Counted from the stretch's first letter, positions 25,601-38,810 are shown. The stretch: DNA of 64,000 bases from Caprimulgus europaeus (GCA_907165065.1 OU015526.1:69401723-69465722), one strand, 5' to 3'. Notes: generated from the sequence alone by a model not told the origin. Translations and numbers: made by a program.

Positions 25601-27601
25601 CTCCCCATGACAAAGTAGACAGCTCAGTTTTCCAAATTGCTGTTAAACACAGAAAAAGAGTTTGAGAAACTAAACTTATTAACTGGCTCCCTAATCCCCA
25701 GGTGATCCCCCTGACCACAACTTCGGATGGAGATTTAACCACAGTGTGCCTGTTGCCATTTGCTCTGAAGCACAATGTGTTCTTCACAGTGTCCCTAATC
25801 ACCTGTCATCCTTGCCCACGTGGAAACCCCTCTCCTTACCCTGTCTATAATACTACTAGTTTCATAAAATTGTTTTTCCCACTGTTTTCCTGAAGATCAG
25901 GTACAAATCTACATTCAGGTCACAATACTTTGTTAGATGGGAGTAAGGCATGTGGTTGGCTGATGATGGCTGTTTGTTGTTTGGTTTTTCCCCTTTTGAT
26001 TGTACCCCTGTTGTTATTCTTTTCATTTTTTTAAAAAGCATTTTAACAAAATTGCAAAAACATGGAATGTAGAAAGAGAAATGAGGTTTTGTCCTTCTGC
26101 TTTTATAGCAGAAAAACAAACGTTGAGGTGTTAGGGATGTAAATTTTGAAGCCAGGCAGTAAAAAAATCAGTGCAATGCATCATTGCCTCTTGCCTTTTT
26201 AAAGCTCTATAGTTGGCTTTATAAATTTGAATAAACCATGAATTTCCATACGAAAATATTTTTTGTATGCTGAAAGAAAAAAAAACACATGAACTAATTT
26301 TTACAGTCTCTGACAGAAAAATGAAGTTCTCAAAACTTTCATAGATATCATGTGGACATATGGAACAAGTGAGTAGCTGGTAATGCAAATGAAGCTAACA
26401 GTGGTTTTGTAGTGTTCAGCTAGAGGCAATGTATATCATCGGCATTCATTAAAGTCCAGGGCATCTGTATCTATTTGAAAAGAAAAAGTCAATTTCTGGA
26501 TGAAATATATTTTGGAAGGACACACCCCTCAAAAAAGAACATTAGGAAAATCTAATACGTGCCCTGTCCACTCTTCCAGATAAGAGGTGTTATCTAGGTT
26601 AATTTCAACATTGCCTTTCAGCTTTTATCTAGTGCTTGCTCACACTCTCATCTGGTATCATGGAGATTGTAGACCTGCCATCATTGTTCTCCATGGAACA
26701 TAAAAATTAGCATCTTCTTATTTGTTCTATCAGTGATTCTTTCCTTTGCAACTTCATTATATTTTAAAATACAGTAAAATGTAAAGATCTTCTCATCCTA
26801 TGCTGATAGTGATAGCAGAATTTCTCCTTCATAACAGGTTCCAGTGAAGGTAATTATCTAATAATGCTCTTATAAATAAAGAGCGAGCACTTCTTTAACT
26901 TTGAAGTGTTTTATAACTTTGTTATAAAGTTGTTCTTGACCTACACAGCCAGGAAAACTTTGTCTTGTAGTTGTGCTCCGTGGATCCTTGTATGAATGAA
27001 GTGACCATAACCTCTGGGCCATTCCTTTTGGAATCTACAAAGTCAATGACTTCACGGACAGCATGTCATGCAAATTAGATTGCACTGATTTTGGTCACTC
27101 AAATTAAATCATGTCAAATTACCAGCTGGATAAACTATCTTTGTAGCCCTATACCTGTTCTCATGCTCTTTTTAATTGCCTTTATCTTTGCAAAATTATT
27201 TTCATGAGATGGTAATGTGAGTATTCTTTGACTTAGTTCCTGCACTGTTATTTCAAATATAGGCTATTACTGAAGTGTATAATATATATGTGAGGTATTG
27301 TGAATACTAAACAAAACCTTGCAGATCTTTAATGCGTAATTGAGAGGTCATTAGTACAATAAAATGTCCTGATTTACAAAGTGATATGGGCAGTCTAGAG
27401 ATGAAAACTTATTGCAAAACTGAGAAGCGCTTTGTAGCAAAGTTCTTGGTGACTTTAGTTTTGTGAAGGTGCAGATTACAGGAATACGTGGAATGTGACA
27501 AAGAGAATAACCCTTCTATTCTATCTTTGTGGTCCAAAGCTATCAGTACAGAGTATAAACGTAAAGTTTGTGTCAATAATACTCAAATGTACAAGAGAGA
27601 T
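22691..27601. other. AT-rich non-coding stretch, no gene seen
   Basis: No supported gene. A G/T-rich low-complexity tract at 25271-25370 is listed separately. The patch 25570-25860 is somewhat GC-richer and has overlapping frames on both strands (63 and 79 codons), but neither shows a domain or a plausible splice frame. Confidence 0.55.
25271..25370. repeat. G/T-rich low-complexity tract
   Basis: The plus strand is almost only G and T for about 100 bp, with runs of GGTTT, GGGGTTTT and a block of nine G near 25320-25327. Strand asymmetry this strong can favour R-loops or G-quadruplexes on the G strand. Shorter tracts of the same style occur at 32390-32427, 59010-59050 and 59611-59660. Confidence 0.85.
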
Positions 27602-28036
27602 GCAAGCACACTGGAGAGAGCCCAACAAAGGACTACTAAGGTGATTAAGGGACTGGAGTATCTCTCATATCAAGGAAAGTCTGAAAGAGCTGGGACTGTT
27701 TAGCCTGGAGAAGAGAAGACTTGGGGGAAATCTTGTCAATGTGCACAAATACCTGAAGGGAGGGTGCAAAGAGCCAGGCTCTTTCCAGAGATGCCCAGTG
27801 ACATGGCAAGCAGTAGTGGGCACAAACTGAGACACTTTCTAAGCATCAGGAAAGAGTTTTTTGCTGAACAGTAGTGTGCATTGCCCAGAGGCACTGTGGA
27901 CTCTCCTTCCTTGAAGATATTCAAAAGCCATCTGGAAGTGGTTCTGGACAGCCTGTTCTGGGGTAATCTTGTTTGAGCAGGTGGGTCGGACAAGATGACA
28001 TCCAGAGGTCCCTTCCAACCTTGACCATTCTGGGAT
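27602..28036 (+). mobile_element. Old CR1 LINE 3' fragment, frame broken
   Basis: The sequence follows the CR1 ORF2 tail in order: a GAGAGAGCCCAACAAAGG block, GGTGATTAAGGGACTGGAG, a GAAAGAGCTGGGACTGTTTAGCCTGGAGAAG block, the region matching SPSLETFK (as CTCTCCTTCCTTGAAGATATTC), then GGTCCCTTCCAACCTTGACC. The frame is interrupted by stops and indels, and the octamer tail has decayed to ATTCTGGGAT. It is clearly older than the copy at 19620-20217 and belongs to a different subfamily, judging by the TTCCAACC ending. Confidence 0.9.
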
Positions 28037-31000
28037 CCAGTGGGAATGTCCTAAAAATTACCAGCCTGGGTCCTGTACTCAGGGCAAAAGTCAGATTTAT
28101 TTTCTCCTTTGGGTTACTTGGGGTCAGCTTCTGCTGTTCTATATTACATTGTGTTGTATATGGTGTGATTCAATATCGCACGAGTAACCCAGAGCGGAAG
28201 CGGGAAATTAAAGGATTTTTTTTTTTTTTACTCTCTTTACAGCAGCATTTTAAATTGTGAATTCCTGCCTTACTTTTGTACTGCTTAAATTTGCTGGGAG
28301 AAGCTCACCTTGGCTTGGAGTGAAAGTTATACTATCCATCTAGTTAGCATATCAAGTTTATAGATAACTGATCAGAATGGGACAGAGGGAAATAGGGGAA
28401 TATCTCTCAATTACAGTTCAGTGGTATAAGTGATATAGAGCACAACTTAAAAAATAAGCAGGCATACTTTACCATAAACCAAGGAACTTTAAATTTCTTT
28501 AGTTTCATTATATTTTTATATATAGATATTGCATGGCTTGAAAATGTAAGTCACCTTCACAGTTTGGATTCTTACGTGCATGGGTAATATATGTCTCAGT
28601 TTCAGAAGTAACTAGTAAATCATCTATCCTGACATCTGTGTTACTGTTAGCCATGAAACTTCACCAGAATGCCCATACATGGCTCACAAGATGTTTAATA
28701 TGAAGCAGTTATTAGTCTGAATAGCAGATTAAGATGCTTCATATTTCATTTGCACGTTCAGCTTCAACTGTGTCATTTCTCACCCTGAAAAAAAACCAAC
28801 AACCAAAATACCTAGAGAGTAATGATCTCAAACACAGCAAATGTTTGTTCCACCTCATGGCTGCTCTGAAAAAACCCCTACAATCCTTTAAATTTTTTTC
28901 CTAGTCAATAGGATTTATTCCTGGACTAAAAGTGATGGAATCAATACAAATATTGACATTATTAATTTAATTAAGAATAAATTAAAGTGAAATTAACTCA
29001 GGGATGTGAAGTAAAAACATCTAAATTGTGTATGTGTGAATATATATATACACATATATGCAACTTAAATTTTGTGTTTATTAGTAATAAAATTCATACT
29101 TTTCTATGAGCTATGTTTTATACTTAACTATTTTCATTAATCTCTTTGTCGTAATGGGTAGATCAGGATTTAGCACTTATCCTAGTAATTCAGTCCCAAA
29201 ATGATGATGGCTCAAATCTTTATATTGTATAAACCAAATTAAATCAAGCAAACTGTTTCTTGTATGTTCTCTGCCTGAAATAAAAATGAGACAGTTTACA
29301 GTTTATATTTAGATCCTTACTGCAAAAAAATAAATCACCATTAAGTATATCTTTCTTTTAATAGCTACAAATTACTGTGAAAGTTTACATTATTGCATAG
29401 CTAATATAGGCAATTAAGTTTGCTAGTGAAATATTTACTTTTTTGAAGCAAGAGTAAAGGAAAAAAGAAAATTCAGGAGGAATTAAGAATGTTATTAAAA
29501 ATGGTATTAAAACAAAACGTGGATTTTTGCCCTTGAGTGCATTTATAATGATAATGACAAGATGTATGAGAACTTAAATTTACTAACATTTATTTGTAAA
29601 AAATGGGTAACATATTTAAAAAAATGTATTTATAAGAGCTTAATTACAAGGAGTGCTCTGTTCAATGTGCAAAATCTAGTTGCATCCTACTGTTACTGTA
29701 AAATCTGAAAAAAAATTATGAAATTTTTCACAAAACTTAAAGGAAATAGGTTAAACATGTTTTTTGCTTGTGCCACATGATATGGTATCTTCCATGTAAA
29801 TATATGGGAAACTGGGAAGCCTCTGAAGGACCATTATTGAGTAAAACTACTGGGAACAGAGGAATAACTTTTCTTAACTTGATTCAATTTTTAATTGTAC
29901 TTTTGGATAATGTGGGGCTTTGTTTCCTTTCTCGGGTGTACGTTTCTTTGGGAAGGTTTCCTTCAGTCCCTGTTCCTCTGATTTTATTTCTGGCCTGCTG
30001 CTTTTTCTTCTTTATATGAAATATAAAACTCTGAGAAGAAATATCTGTTTCTATTCTGTAACAGAAACTGTTACAACTGTTTAAACTGAAACTTTTTTAA
30101 CACAGTTAAAAACAGTCAACACAGAAACAGTTTAAACTGTTTAAACTGTTACAACTGTTATAACTGAAACAGCTCCAGTTCCTTTCTTTGTATTTTCTGG
30201 AAGAAGCTATCTCTGACATCTTTTTTTTCAGATTTGTTTTTGCAGAGCATCAGATTCCAAAGCAAGACATTGTTACTTGCCTTGGATATCTGCCAGTTGG
30301 TAAATTATAATTAGTGAAGATAGGGCTGTTTTCTTAGCTGTGATGGGGAAATAGAAGAGACTAGATAAATTCATAACCAGCCTGTTTCAGAGGGAAAATT
30401 TTCAGGTATTCTGAACCTCCAAAGACACAAAGTGAGTGAAAAGTACTAAAGCTTTGTGCACATGGTAGCCATTTTGCTTGCAATAACACCAAAAAAGTGT
30501 ACAAGGAAGGCAGGGCATCACTCAAAGACTCTGATCTCACCTTCAAGAGCAAGCTGAATTGAGAAACCACAGTTTTGGCTTGCCACTGCTGACCAGAGAC
30601 TTGCTGGACAAGTGTTAGGGTATAAGAAGCCATAAGGGTTTTGATCAGGTTTTTTCCTGTATTAGTTCATTTGAATTCCCACAATTCATGATGGTTTAGC
30701 AATAAAAATGAAAGCAGAAATTACCAATTATTTCTGAAAACTATTTCTGGGAAATCATGTATGAATAAAAAAGTAGAAAATATGAATTACATAAGAATAG
30801 GAGGTTTCTGTGTTACTTCATATCTTATTTTTAGGATTTGGACAAGCCATTTGGTTTATGCAAGCTACTGGTCCCAATGTCACGGTGCCATATATAGAGA
30901 GTTAATCTACTAAGCCTTTGATTACTTTGTGTGTGTAAGATCTTGGAAATTTCTCTTATGTCTTTACCTTTTTAAAAATTTTATGAATAACCTTAAATAT

Positions 31001-32419
31001 AGAAACAGAATTTTTTCTCCTGGTTGCACCTCTATGTGGTAAAGCCTTATTTCTTCAGCTATCAAGTTACTTTCTGTTTCTTTCTTATATCTGGTGATTA
31101 TTCTGAGATTGGGATCAAGTATCACATTTTTTTCAATATTTCTAGAGCATCGAAATTGAGTAAAGTTCTTTCTACTTTAAATTTAATCTTAAATTTATAT
31201 TGATCTGTGACACATGTATGACTGTAATCAGCTTACTGCCTAGGTCTCTGATATGAAGTAATTAAAATAGAAGACGCATACAGAAAATATAAAAAATATA
31301 TATTTTTACTAACATCTATTGAAATATTCTCATTTTTTACATCTGGAAAAGTAATAAGAAGTGTTGAGTAAGAGATTTTTATAAATTATGCCCTAATGTT
31401 GTGATAATAGTATCTTGGGTTTCATGGACAGTTGTTTCTCAGAGCCATTGTTTCTCAGAGCCTCTTTTACTTCTCTTGATACATTTTCTCTTTGTTTAAA
31501 ACTGCTTCATGGAAGAAAGGGCTGAGAGGAAGTAAGAAATATAATATTGTGCTTTGAAAGCATGTCAGCTGAATTATTTTCATCCACACATTTCTAGACA
31601 TCTCATGCAGTGCAGCTTACAAAATTTTTGTATGTTACTAGACATGATACAGGCCAAAAAGTAGGAGAGTTATGAGTAACTATTCCCTGTAAAGCCTTTA
31701 ATGGTACAATTTAAGTATTTACATTAAGATGTACTGTGATAAAATGTATTCTATTACACAATGAGATTTTATATGATTCAACAATTTTTTTAAATAAAAA
31801 TGTAACTTGTGTTGTGCAACATGAGAGAAAAGGAAGGTGAGAGGAAAGATTCTCCCTGCTATACCTGGATTTCCTTAGGCTGAATATTAACAATGTGATT
31901 AGCAGTGCTAAAACTAGCAAAAAAAAAAAAAGCCAAAAGAATGAAATTTGCATGTGAATTTCAGGAGAGAGAGCATGGGGGTGGAGGGGCAGTGGGGAGG
32001 GCCTGGGTGTTTTTGCCAAAACTCGCTTCTGTTCATACCTCTTGTGTCAAATCTTGAGAGGAGAATGTTTTCCCAATTTCTTGCATTTCATTCCAAGTGG
32101 GAAAGTAAGGATGTAGCAGAGGAATGACTGACAGTGTGAAAAGTCAGAGAGGGAATTGATGTTTGTGAAAAGCACTTGCATTTTAGCATTGGACTTGGTG
32201 TAATAGGCTACTTTTATTTTTCTGACCACTCTCCTTTTCTGAATAAATTACAATTCCAAGATAAACAGCAGCTGTTTGTTTCTCCAGCACAGGGCAGAGG
32301 GGAAGAAACCCTTGTTATATTATGTCATAGTTGTAAAACTATATTAAAAATGTGAGGCTGTCCAGATTTTTAGCTGGAACAGAGCTGGGTTGGGGTTTTT
32401 TTGTTGGTTTGTTTGGGTT
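28037..32419. other. AT-rich non-coding stretch, no gene seen
   Basis: No supported gene. Just after the CR1, 28060-28210 is GC-richer with some CpG and may be another old repeat that I cannot name. A 16-bp tandem duplication (TTGTTTCTCAGAGCC twice) lies at 31431-31462, and an A-tract at 31919-31931. The minus-strand frame at 30361-30633 (90 codons) has no recognisable domain. A palindrome cluster at 30055-30174 is listed separately. Confidence 0.55.
30055..30174. repeat. Cluster of AAACTGTT / AACAGTTT inverted and direct repeats
   Basis: The segment contains an 18-bp perfect palindrome, AAACAGTTTAAACTGTTT, at 30125-30142. A 28-bp direct repeat (30065-30092 and 30143-30170) differs at only two positions and is offset by 78 bp. 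Words of the form AACTG or its complement CAGTT occur many times in both orientations. AAC-N-G is the core of Myb-family binding sites, so the array would offer several close sites, but that is inference. It could equally be a small local palindromic amplification able to form a cruciform. Confidence 0.65.
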
Positions 32420-33041
32420 TTTTTTTGGTAGTTAGAATAGCGCTGTGTTTTCCTTTTCAGTCTGGGATTTGTTATGAGATAAACACTGATAACATCCCAG
32501 TGTTTACATTTTTGTCACTGAAGGTGAAGGACTTCATATTTATTAGTCTACAGGTGCAAGATTTAAGGGAGTGAATTAATTTATTAATTTAAATTAATAA
32601 GCTAAATTGGCATTTGGATATGCCAATGGGATATTACATATCATATCACATCATGTCCAGTATATTAATGAGGGTCTTTTCCTCTTCTGTTCTCTCTGAC
32701 TTTCGCTCAGGCTCTTGCTCTTCCAGGATTGTAGTTTTGGTTCTGGATTGTTGCTCCTCCGGGATTGTTATCTGGGAACAGGCCGGGCTTGGTCTGCAGG
32801 TGGTGAGCAGTTGCACTGGGTATCACTTATTTATTACTGTTATCATTATCACTATTATTTTAGTATTAGTATTATTTTAAGTTTTATTTTATTTCTATTA
32901 TTAAACTGTTCTTATCTCAACCTACAAGTCTGCTTATCCTTTTCTCCCAGTCCTCTCCCCTTTTGCCTGGGGGTATGAGGGAAAATGGGTGAATAGCTGT
33001 GTTGGCTGCTAGCCAAGGGCTAGCCCAGTGAAACTATCACA
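32420..33041 (+). mobile_element. Solo LTR of an avian ERVL-type endogenous retrovirus, copy 1
   Basis: From about 32431 the sequence runs parallel to the second LTR at 55574-56233. Shared blocks in order are GTTAGAA..GCGCTGTG, GATATT..CATATCA..TCATGTCCAG, TATATTA (a TATA-like site near 32659), GGATTGTTGCTCCTC, GTTATCTGGGAACAGGC, GGTGAGCAGTTGCACTGGG, TATTATTAAACTGTTCTTATCTC and a shared end at AGTGAAACTATCACA. No gag-pol body follows or precedes it, so it is a solo LTR left by recombination. The first ~50 bp are replaced by a G/T-rich tract, so the left edge is uncertain and no target duplication could be identified. An 8-bp inverted repeat, ATTGGCAT..ATGCCAAT, sits at 32608-32629 in a stretch unlike copy 2. 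Confidence 0.85.
32659..32667 (+). promoter_or_regulatory. TATA-like element of ERV LTR copy 1
   Basis: GTATATTA lies at the position where the LTR family has its core promoter, downstream of a CATATCACATCATG block and about 380 bp before the LTR end. The corresponding site in copy 2 is at 55836-55843. Activity today is unknown. Confidence 0.4.
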
Positions 33042-33080
33042 GAGGCAGAACAGATAATTTAGTCAAGCCTATTTTAATAT

Positions 33081-33119
33081 TGGGGGCGTGGGGGGGGGTG
33101 GAGGTTTGAGAGGGGATGG
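33081..33119 (+). repeat. G-run tract, G-quadruplex candidate
   Basis: Runs of five, nine, two, two and four G are separated by short loops within 40 bp. The arrangement could fold as an intramolecular G-quadruplex on the plus strand. It lies 40 bp beyond the end of LTR copy 1. Confidence 0.6.
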
Positions 33120-36100
33120 ATTTCAATCATCACAGAGTTTTTTTTAATGTGAAATGTAAGTGGCCATTATATGGCAATAAGTGTCTAGTATGGGACTGTC
33201 AGTGTTCAAAGTCACTGTCATTAATGAGTACAGATGCCTTTAAGCACATTTATTGGAGAGCAAGCAATCCCAATTACTGAGCCGGTGAGCAGCGGTTTGC
33301 CAAACAGTGTGACCAGTCCCCAGTTGTTTATGCAACACCTTCTGCTGATGAGCTTTCAGTTTGTTATCAGTCTCCTTGGGTGCAGCAAACACCCATGGTG
33401 CAATGGCATTGCCCGGTGATGGGTCTGGTCCAGGTGTGAAAGGCAGAGTAAAGGCAGATGCCTCTGCATCTCCAGCTGCTGAAGAGGGACAGCCAGTCCT
33501 GAGTCCTTTTGACCTAGTTCAATATAGCTCTTAAGCACTTGAACAGCCTTGAAGAATTATTACTAATTAATTTATTAAGGTTCAGGCTATTGAAACTCAA
33601 AATAAAAATAATTCTCTTGATGCCTTTCCTCTGAATATCTCTACTCTTAAAATGCTACAGTAAATTTCACTCAACCTTTTAGCTGAAGCCAATGGGAACA
33701 AACATGTCTAGCAGATTATACACTCCACTGTGGTCCAAATAACAGCAGTGAAGTTTAGGACATGTTCTGGGGGAATCTGAACTTCAGTGGAGTTCCTTGA
33801 AGCAGTAGACTATAAGATGAGGAGTTTGTAATTTTTTTATTTTTTAATTTTTTTTCTCTCTCTTCAATTGTGTCAATGTTACTGCTGAAACAGATTCAGC
33901 TTTCTTAGGAAAGGTTAGTAAAAGCCTTCTCCTTAATTAAGTGTTTTGCTGCAAACCAATGTACTTATAATTACTATTCTATCGTGTAGATTTCCCTGTT
34001 ATTCCTGAAAGGTGGCATATTCTGCTAAACTGCAAATATTTAATGAAAGCACAGGTAAGAGCACTTTTTTATGTGGTGAAACTCATTGGTTTATATACTT
34101 GTAAATTTCTTACGATTAGTAGCATGAAAAATTCTTCACCAGAGAAAATATTTTCTTTTAAGTTATTACTCAATGACAGAGTAACTGTTTGGAAGTTAAA
34201 ATAAATAAATCTGTCACTAACCTAAAAGGATAAGCCAGTTTTTCAATAGTCATCTTTGATACTAGGTTATTAACAGAAAACAGTTAGGATAAATTTTTGC
34301 TCTGGTATAACTTGAAGCATTTTCAGATTGCTATAGGCTTTAGTGCTTGTGTCCTTTACCAGTTAAGTATTTCTAAATAATTTGCCATCTGGTCCCTACT
34401 GGAGCATTCAGAAAACCTATTCCCATTGAGATGTGTTAGATACCCACGAGCTCTTGAAAAGTGAACTAAAAAGAAATTAAACAGAGCCATGGATGCTAAG
34501 AGCTCATGAAAGAGACTTTCAAATTCTAATTCTTTTTGTTGTTTTATTTCAACCTCATTTGAAAGCATAAACAAGTTAAAACCAAATTATAAGAATTTTA
34601 TTGCTATCTTTACCAGAAAATTAGTTACTAATTAGCAACTGTATATCAACAGAAAATAAAATATAAGTATAAATAAGTTTATGGCTGTCAAGCAGAGAAA
34701 AAATATAACTGTTCTTCAGAATTTCAGAAGAATTCATCAGCTGTTTACCGGCCTAAATCTTCCTTTCTTTCAGACTTTGAAGTTCATGATGTTTCTGCTA
34801 CAGGTTTGTACTTTCATAACTCCTTTTATATCAGTATATCAATCTTTTTTTTATTATTTTATCAAGGAGGTGTTTTGCTTTGTTTTTCTCTAAAACTTAC
34901 GAAGCTCTGGGGGACAGGGAAACGTCTGTACTTGTGGATGGATGAACTGAGGCAAAGAAATAGTGTATCTTGCTTAAGGTTTTAAATATATATAATCAGA
35001 AGCAGATATTCTTTCCTCTGGTTTGCAATATACAAGCTTGTATTTAAAATGTGAATTTTTGTCCATTTTTAAATGATCTTCAAGGGTAAGCATCCATCAT
35101 GTTTGTATCTCAGGATTTAATCTGACTGACATATGTTGATTCTTTAAAAGAAATATAATATTCTTTCCCAGAAAGTATTGCTTTTTTAAAAGAGAAATTG
35201 AGCACAGATGATTCAAGGTAGGTGTAAATTCTTGTACAAAAGAGCAAGACATTTGAAAATAGTGATTGCTGAAGACTTCACTTATCAAATGTACTGGGAA
35301 GTCTGAACATCTGAAAGTTTCTTATAAGATTTTATTTGCTTAGGTGTATCATTCCATAAAACAGCTGTGTTAAGAATAAGCTTTTTGAAATACAGGAAAA
35401 AAAAACATAGCTGGCTGAAAATAACTTAAATTGCTTCTGTTGGCAACAGATGCAATATAACTATAATTTTACTAATTTCTGTTTAAAATGAATATCAGTT
35501 GAATGTATTCAGATTCATTTTTATATTTTATAAATATTTTTATCAACTCGTACTAACTTTCCAAAGGGATTTATTATGTTTTATCAAGTATCTCAACAAG
35601 TTCTTCTGAAACCTTTTAATAATACAATTAATGAGAAACCTCAATATGGCTCTCTAGTTTATTCAGAGGATGATGGAGTATTTAATCTTAAATGGATAGA
35701 AAAGATATGGAATGGAATGGGCAGAAGGCAGAGCTTTGATCCTTTAATATTGAACAGATACGCGCATTAGAAGAAACCCTGGAAATATATTCTATGCTCT
35801 AATTTTATTTTATTTTTATGCCCACAGCTACCTCTAAGCTTTTAGTATGTTCTTTCCCTGCCGTTTCAGTCAAAAGGATCTGAGATTTAAAATTAAACTT
35901 ACAAAATCTTTGTAAACCAATTGGAAGCAGCTGACTGACAAAACTAATTAACTACTCAAAAGGCGATCTTCAAGGCTAAAGACTCTAAAACTTGAGAAAA
36001 AGAAAACAAGACAGAGTTCCTCTGAATTCTAGCACTGTCACAAAAGCACTAATATTTGTCAGCCATAGGTTCTGAGTAATGTGCTCAATTTAAATTCATA

Positions 36101-37029
36101 GCTCCTTTAGAATTTAATTGTGAGAGCAATATATGTAAATAACCTTTTATCAAAATGTAATATTTAGAACACACAAAGCTCTAATAACTTGCTTGTCTTC
36201 TAAGATCTAATTAACAGCTTGATAAACTCTACTCTTTCTACATCCATTAAGAAAAGATAAGTCACTTTTGCTTGTTCAGATCACATCAATGACTAATGAA
36301 ACAAACATTTTACTAATTTTGAAGATACTGTGGGAAAGTGGGAAAATAGATGTAACCAGCAAGCAACCTGGTAAAACCAGGTACATAATGTCAGTCTCCT
36401 GTCACAGATGTCCCTGCTGCTGTTGTCTCTTAAGTTAGCAGCCAGTGAAATGATACATTTCAATATATATATGTTAACATCCACAAAATGGAAAATATGA
36501 GACTCTTAAACTGACTTTTATCTTTACCAATGACTTTAAACAATCTGCTTAGCTTTGTACTGACATAACTGAACACCATTCCAGAACTAGGACATCTCTT
36601 AGCTGTAGGATCCTTAATAACATTTCTCTATTTTTATTTTTTTTTCATTTTCAAAGCCAAGTAAAATATTTCTTCCCCCACACTGAATGTACCATAACTT
36701 ATTCTAGTAGAAGTGAATTATAGTTGTGTAATACAATAAATATTGACCATTTAGTTATTTAAAATTTTGATTATGAAAATAAAGATTATCTGCACATCAG
36801 AATAAGGTCGCATTTAAATTAATTTCTAAACTAAAAAAAAAAGAAATCCACAAAAAAAAAAAAAACCAAAACCACCAAAGAATGAAAACACTGAAGTTAA
36901 TTCAGTAACTTGCTGACATTCATATTTCAGAATCCCAAAACTTGTCAGAAATTTAAAATTAATAAAATACATGCATTCTGAGGTGCATTTCAATTGGTTT
37001 GTTCATTAAGAGAGTTAACAATTAAAAAT

Positions 37030-37081
37030 GATTTGGCTTGGTGATCTTAAGGGTCCTTTTTAAACTATATGATTCTATGTA
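37030..37081 (+). mobile_element. CR1 LINE terminal scrap
   Basis: The last ~50 bp of a CR1: GGCTTGGTGATCTTAAGGGTCC, then TTTTTAAACTATATGATTCTATG, which matches the order of the CR1 3' UTR (GATGATCTT, GGTCCCTTCC, GATTCTATG). It is short and diverged, so moderately confident only. Confidence 0.6.
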
Positions 37082-37783
37082 AAGACCTGTACAGATAAAC
37101 AACATACATGCAACTCAACAAAAAGAATGTCACAAGTGTAAGTGATCATAAATCTACTGTAAAACGATGTGGTTTAAAATATTAAATGTCTTCTGCTATG
37201 TGGTAAAACCAATGTTTAGATGAGGAATGCTGTTCTCACTCTAAATAATAAAGCAATAAATTGCATATTCTCATATACATTACTTTAGTTTTATGACACC
37301 TTACCACTGGATGTTTAAGTTATGGGGGAATGCAAGATGGGATAGACAACAAGAGAATAACTAATACAGTTTTGTAGCAAAGTTCTTACTTTACTAAAAA
37401 AAGATGAAGTGTGAATGAAATAAATCTATCCAATTATTCATTATGTGTCAAAAGTTGGGGAACAATATAAACTAAATTTTCTTAAAAGGTGACAAACACT
37501 TATGTCATTGAGATGCAGTGCACGTCTGTGCTTACTAATAAAGTAGAATTTCATATTTGTTAAACTGGGACAGGCAATATAACCATGTAAAGTGGGAGTG
37601 CTCAAGTAAGTTTTTCATTATTTTAATGGAAGAACTTGGAGAATGAAAATTAAATATACAATGGCCCTATTATATAAATATATATCAACTTATTTATAGC
37701 ATAGATATTTATAAATTTAGTCACAGTGGGGTCTGACAGATGGTGTAAAAAGAGCCATGGATTTAGGTACATTTCAGAATATA

Positions 37784-37815
37784 CACACACAAAAACGTGT
37801 GTGTGTGTGTGTGTA
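37784..37815. repeat. CA/GT dinucleotide inverted pair
   Basis: A short (AC)n run is followed by AAAAACG and then a (GT)n run, so the two halves are complementary and can pair as a hairpin. It is a simple-sequence feature. Confidence 0.75.
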
Positions 37816-38810
37816 TTCACATCATCCCTTCAGAAAACAGAAGATGAGGAGGGAGAAGAAAGACACGTATGAGGTTTTGGAATGGGATATGTGTTTGTAA
37901 CTTGATAGCTAGCGTTAAGAATAGGAGGGAATTTTAGCATGTGATCACTACCAGAGTTCCTAGTTTCAAAAATCATGGTGTCCAAGGCAACAAAGTAGGT
38001 AGCTAATAAATTACAGTAATTTTTAGTATAAAATATTCACTTTACTCTCTATTTTTAATAAGATTAAACAAAATCAGCTATGTAACATAAAAGCTCAATG
38101 TCCTACCAGTCCTATTTATTTACAGAGTAAAATAGAGACAAGTTCATTAGGAATGAAATCACTTAATAGTTGCACTTATAACTACCATTTATTTTTTCCA
38201 TAAATGAAAATTACTACTGCTACTTTAGCTCACCCATTTATTTTATATTATGATGCTTTCTGAACAACAACTTGTTATTTCAAACCTGCAGGGACACAAG
38301 GAGAGAATAGGGGCAGGGGAAATAAGGACAAATCATATTAGTTATGAATCTTACTGCTTTAATTACTCAGCACATCCAGGTAATGCTGTTTTAAAGTAAC
38401 TCTGGTACAGAAGCATTAAAAGAAAACTGAAGTTACAGGACAAAGAATTTATGATATTAGCAAACTGTAATGATCCATTGCTTATAAAAGAGCCAGCTTA
38501 AAGTTAATGAGTTATGAGTAATGGCAGGACAGGGTCTTCCTTAATGAGACTATTTAGGCAGGTTTAGGTGTTCAAAAGTTGTAGAATGACTGGATTTGCT
38601 AGTTTGGCATTTTTTTTCCCCCTTTCAGAGGGATTTTCTTGTGTCATTTCTAGCAGCTGTGAGGAAGGGATTCCTCAGGGCTTAGTGCCTTGGAATCCAC
38701 AGCCTCCAGGCAGATCTTTGCAAAAGCAGGTTGGCAACACCAGGTAGGTGAACTTCACTGACACCACAAGGCCTGTTTTCTCATTTCTCCCTTCTCTGTG
38801 CGTATTGATG

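Larger units (their letters stand above)
33042..38810. other. AT-rich non-coding stretch; G-rich tract and possible old LTR near its left end
   Basis: A G-rich tract at 33081-33119 directly follows LTR copy 1. The patch 33190-33540 is GC-richer and contains ACATTTATTGGAGAGC, resembling the polyadenylation region of an LTR on the minus strand, but I cannot confirm this. The rest is AT-rich with no supported gene. A-tracts lie at 36832-36864 and a complementary CA/GT dinucleotide patch at 37784-37815. Confidence 0.5.

Noticed and set aside
32614-32978. Overlapping 87-88 codon frames within LTR copy 1
   Set aside because: The LTR is non-coding. The same frames are not maintained in copy 2.
33190-33540. 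Possible additional LTR with ACATTTATTGGAGAGC polyadenylation-like wording
   Set aside because: Only composition and one motif support it. No ends, target duplication or second copy in the window.
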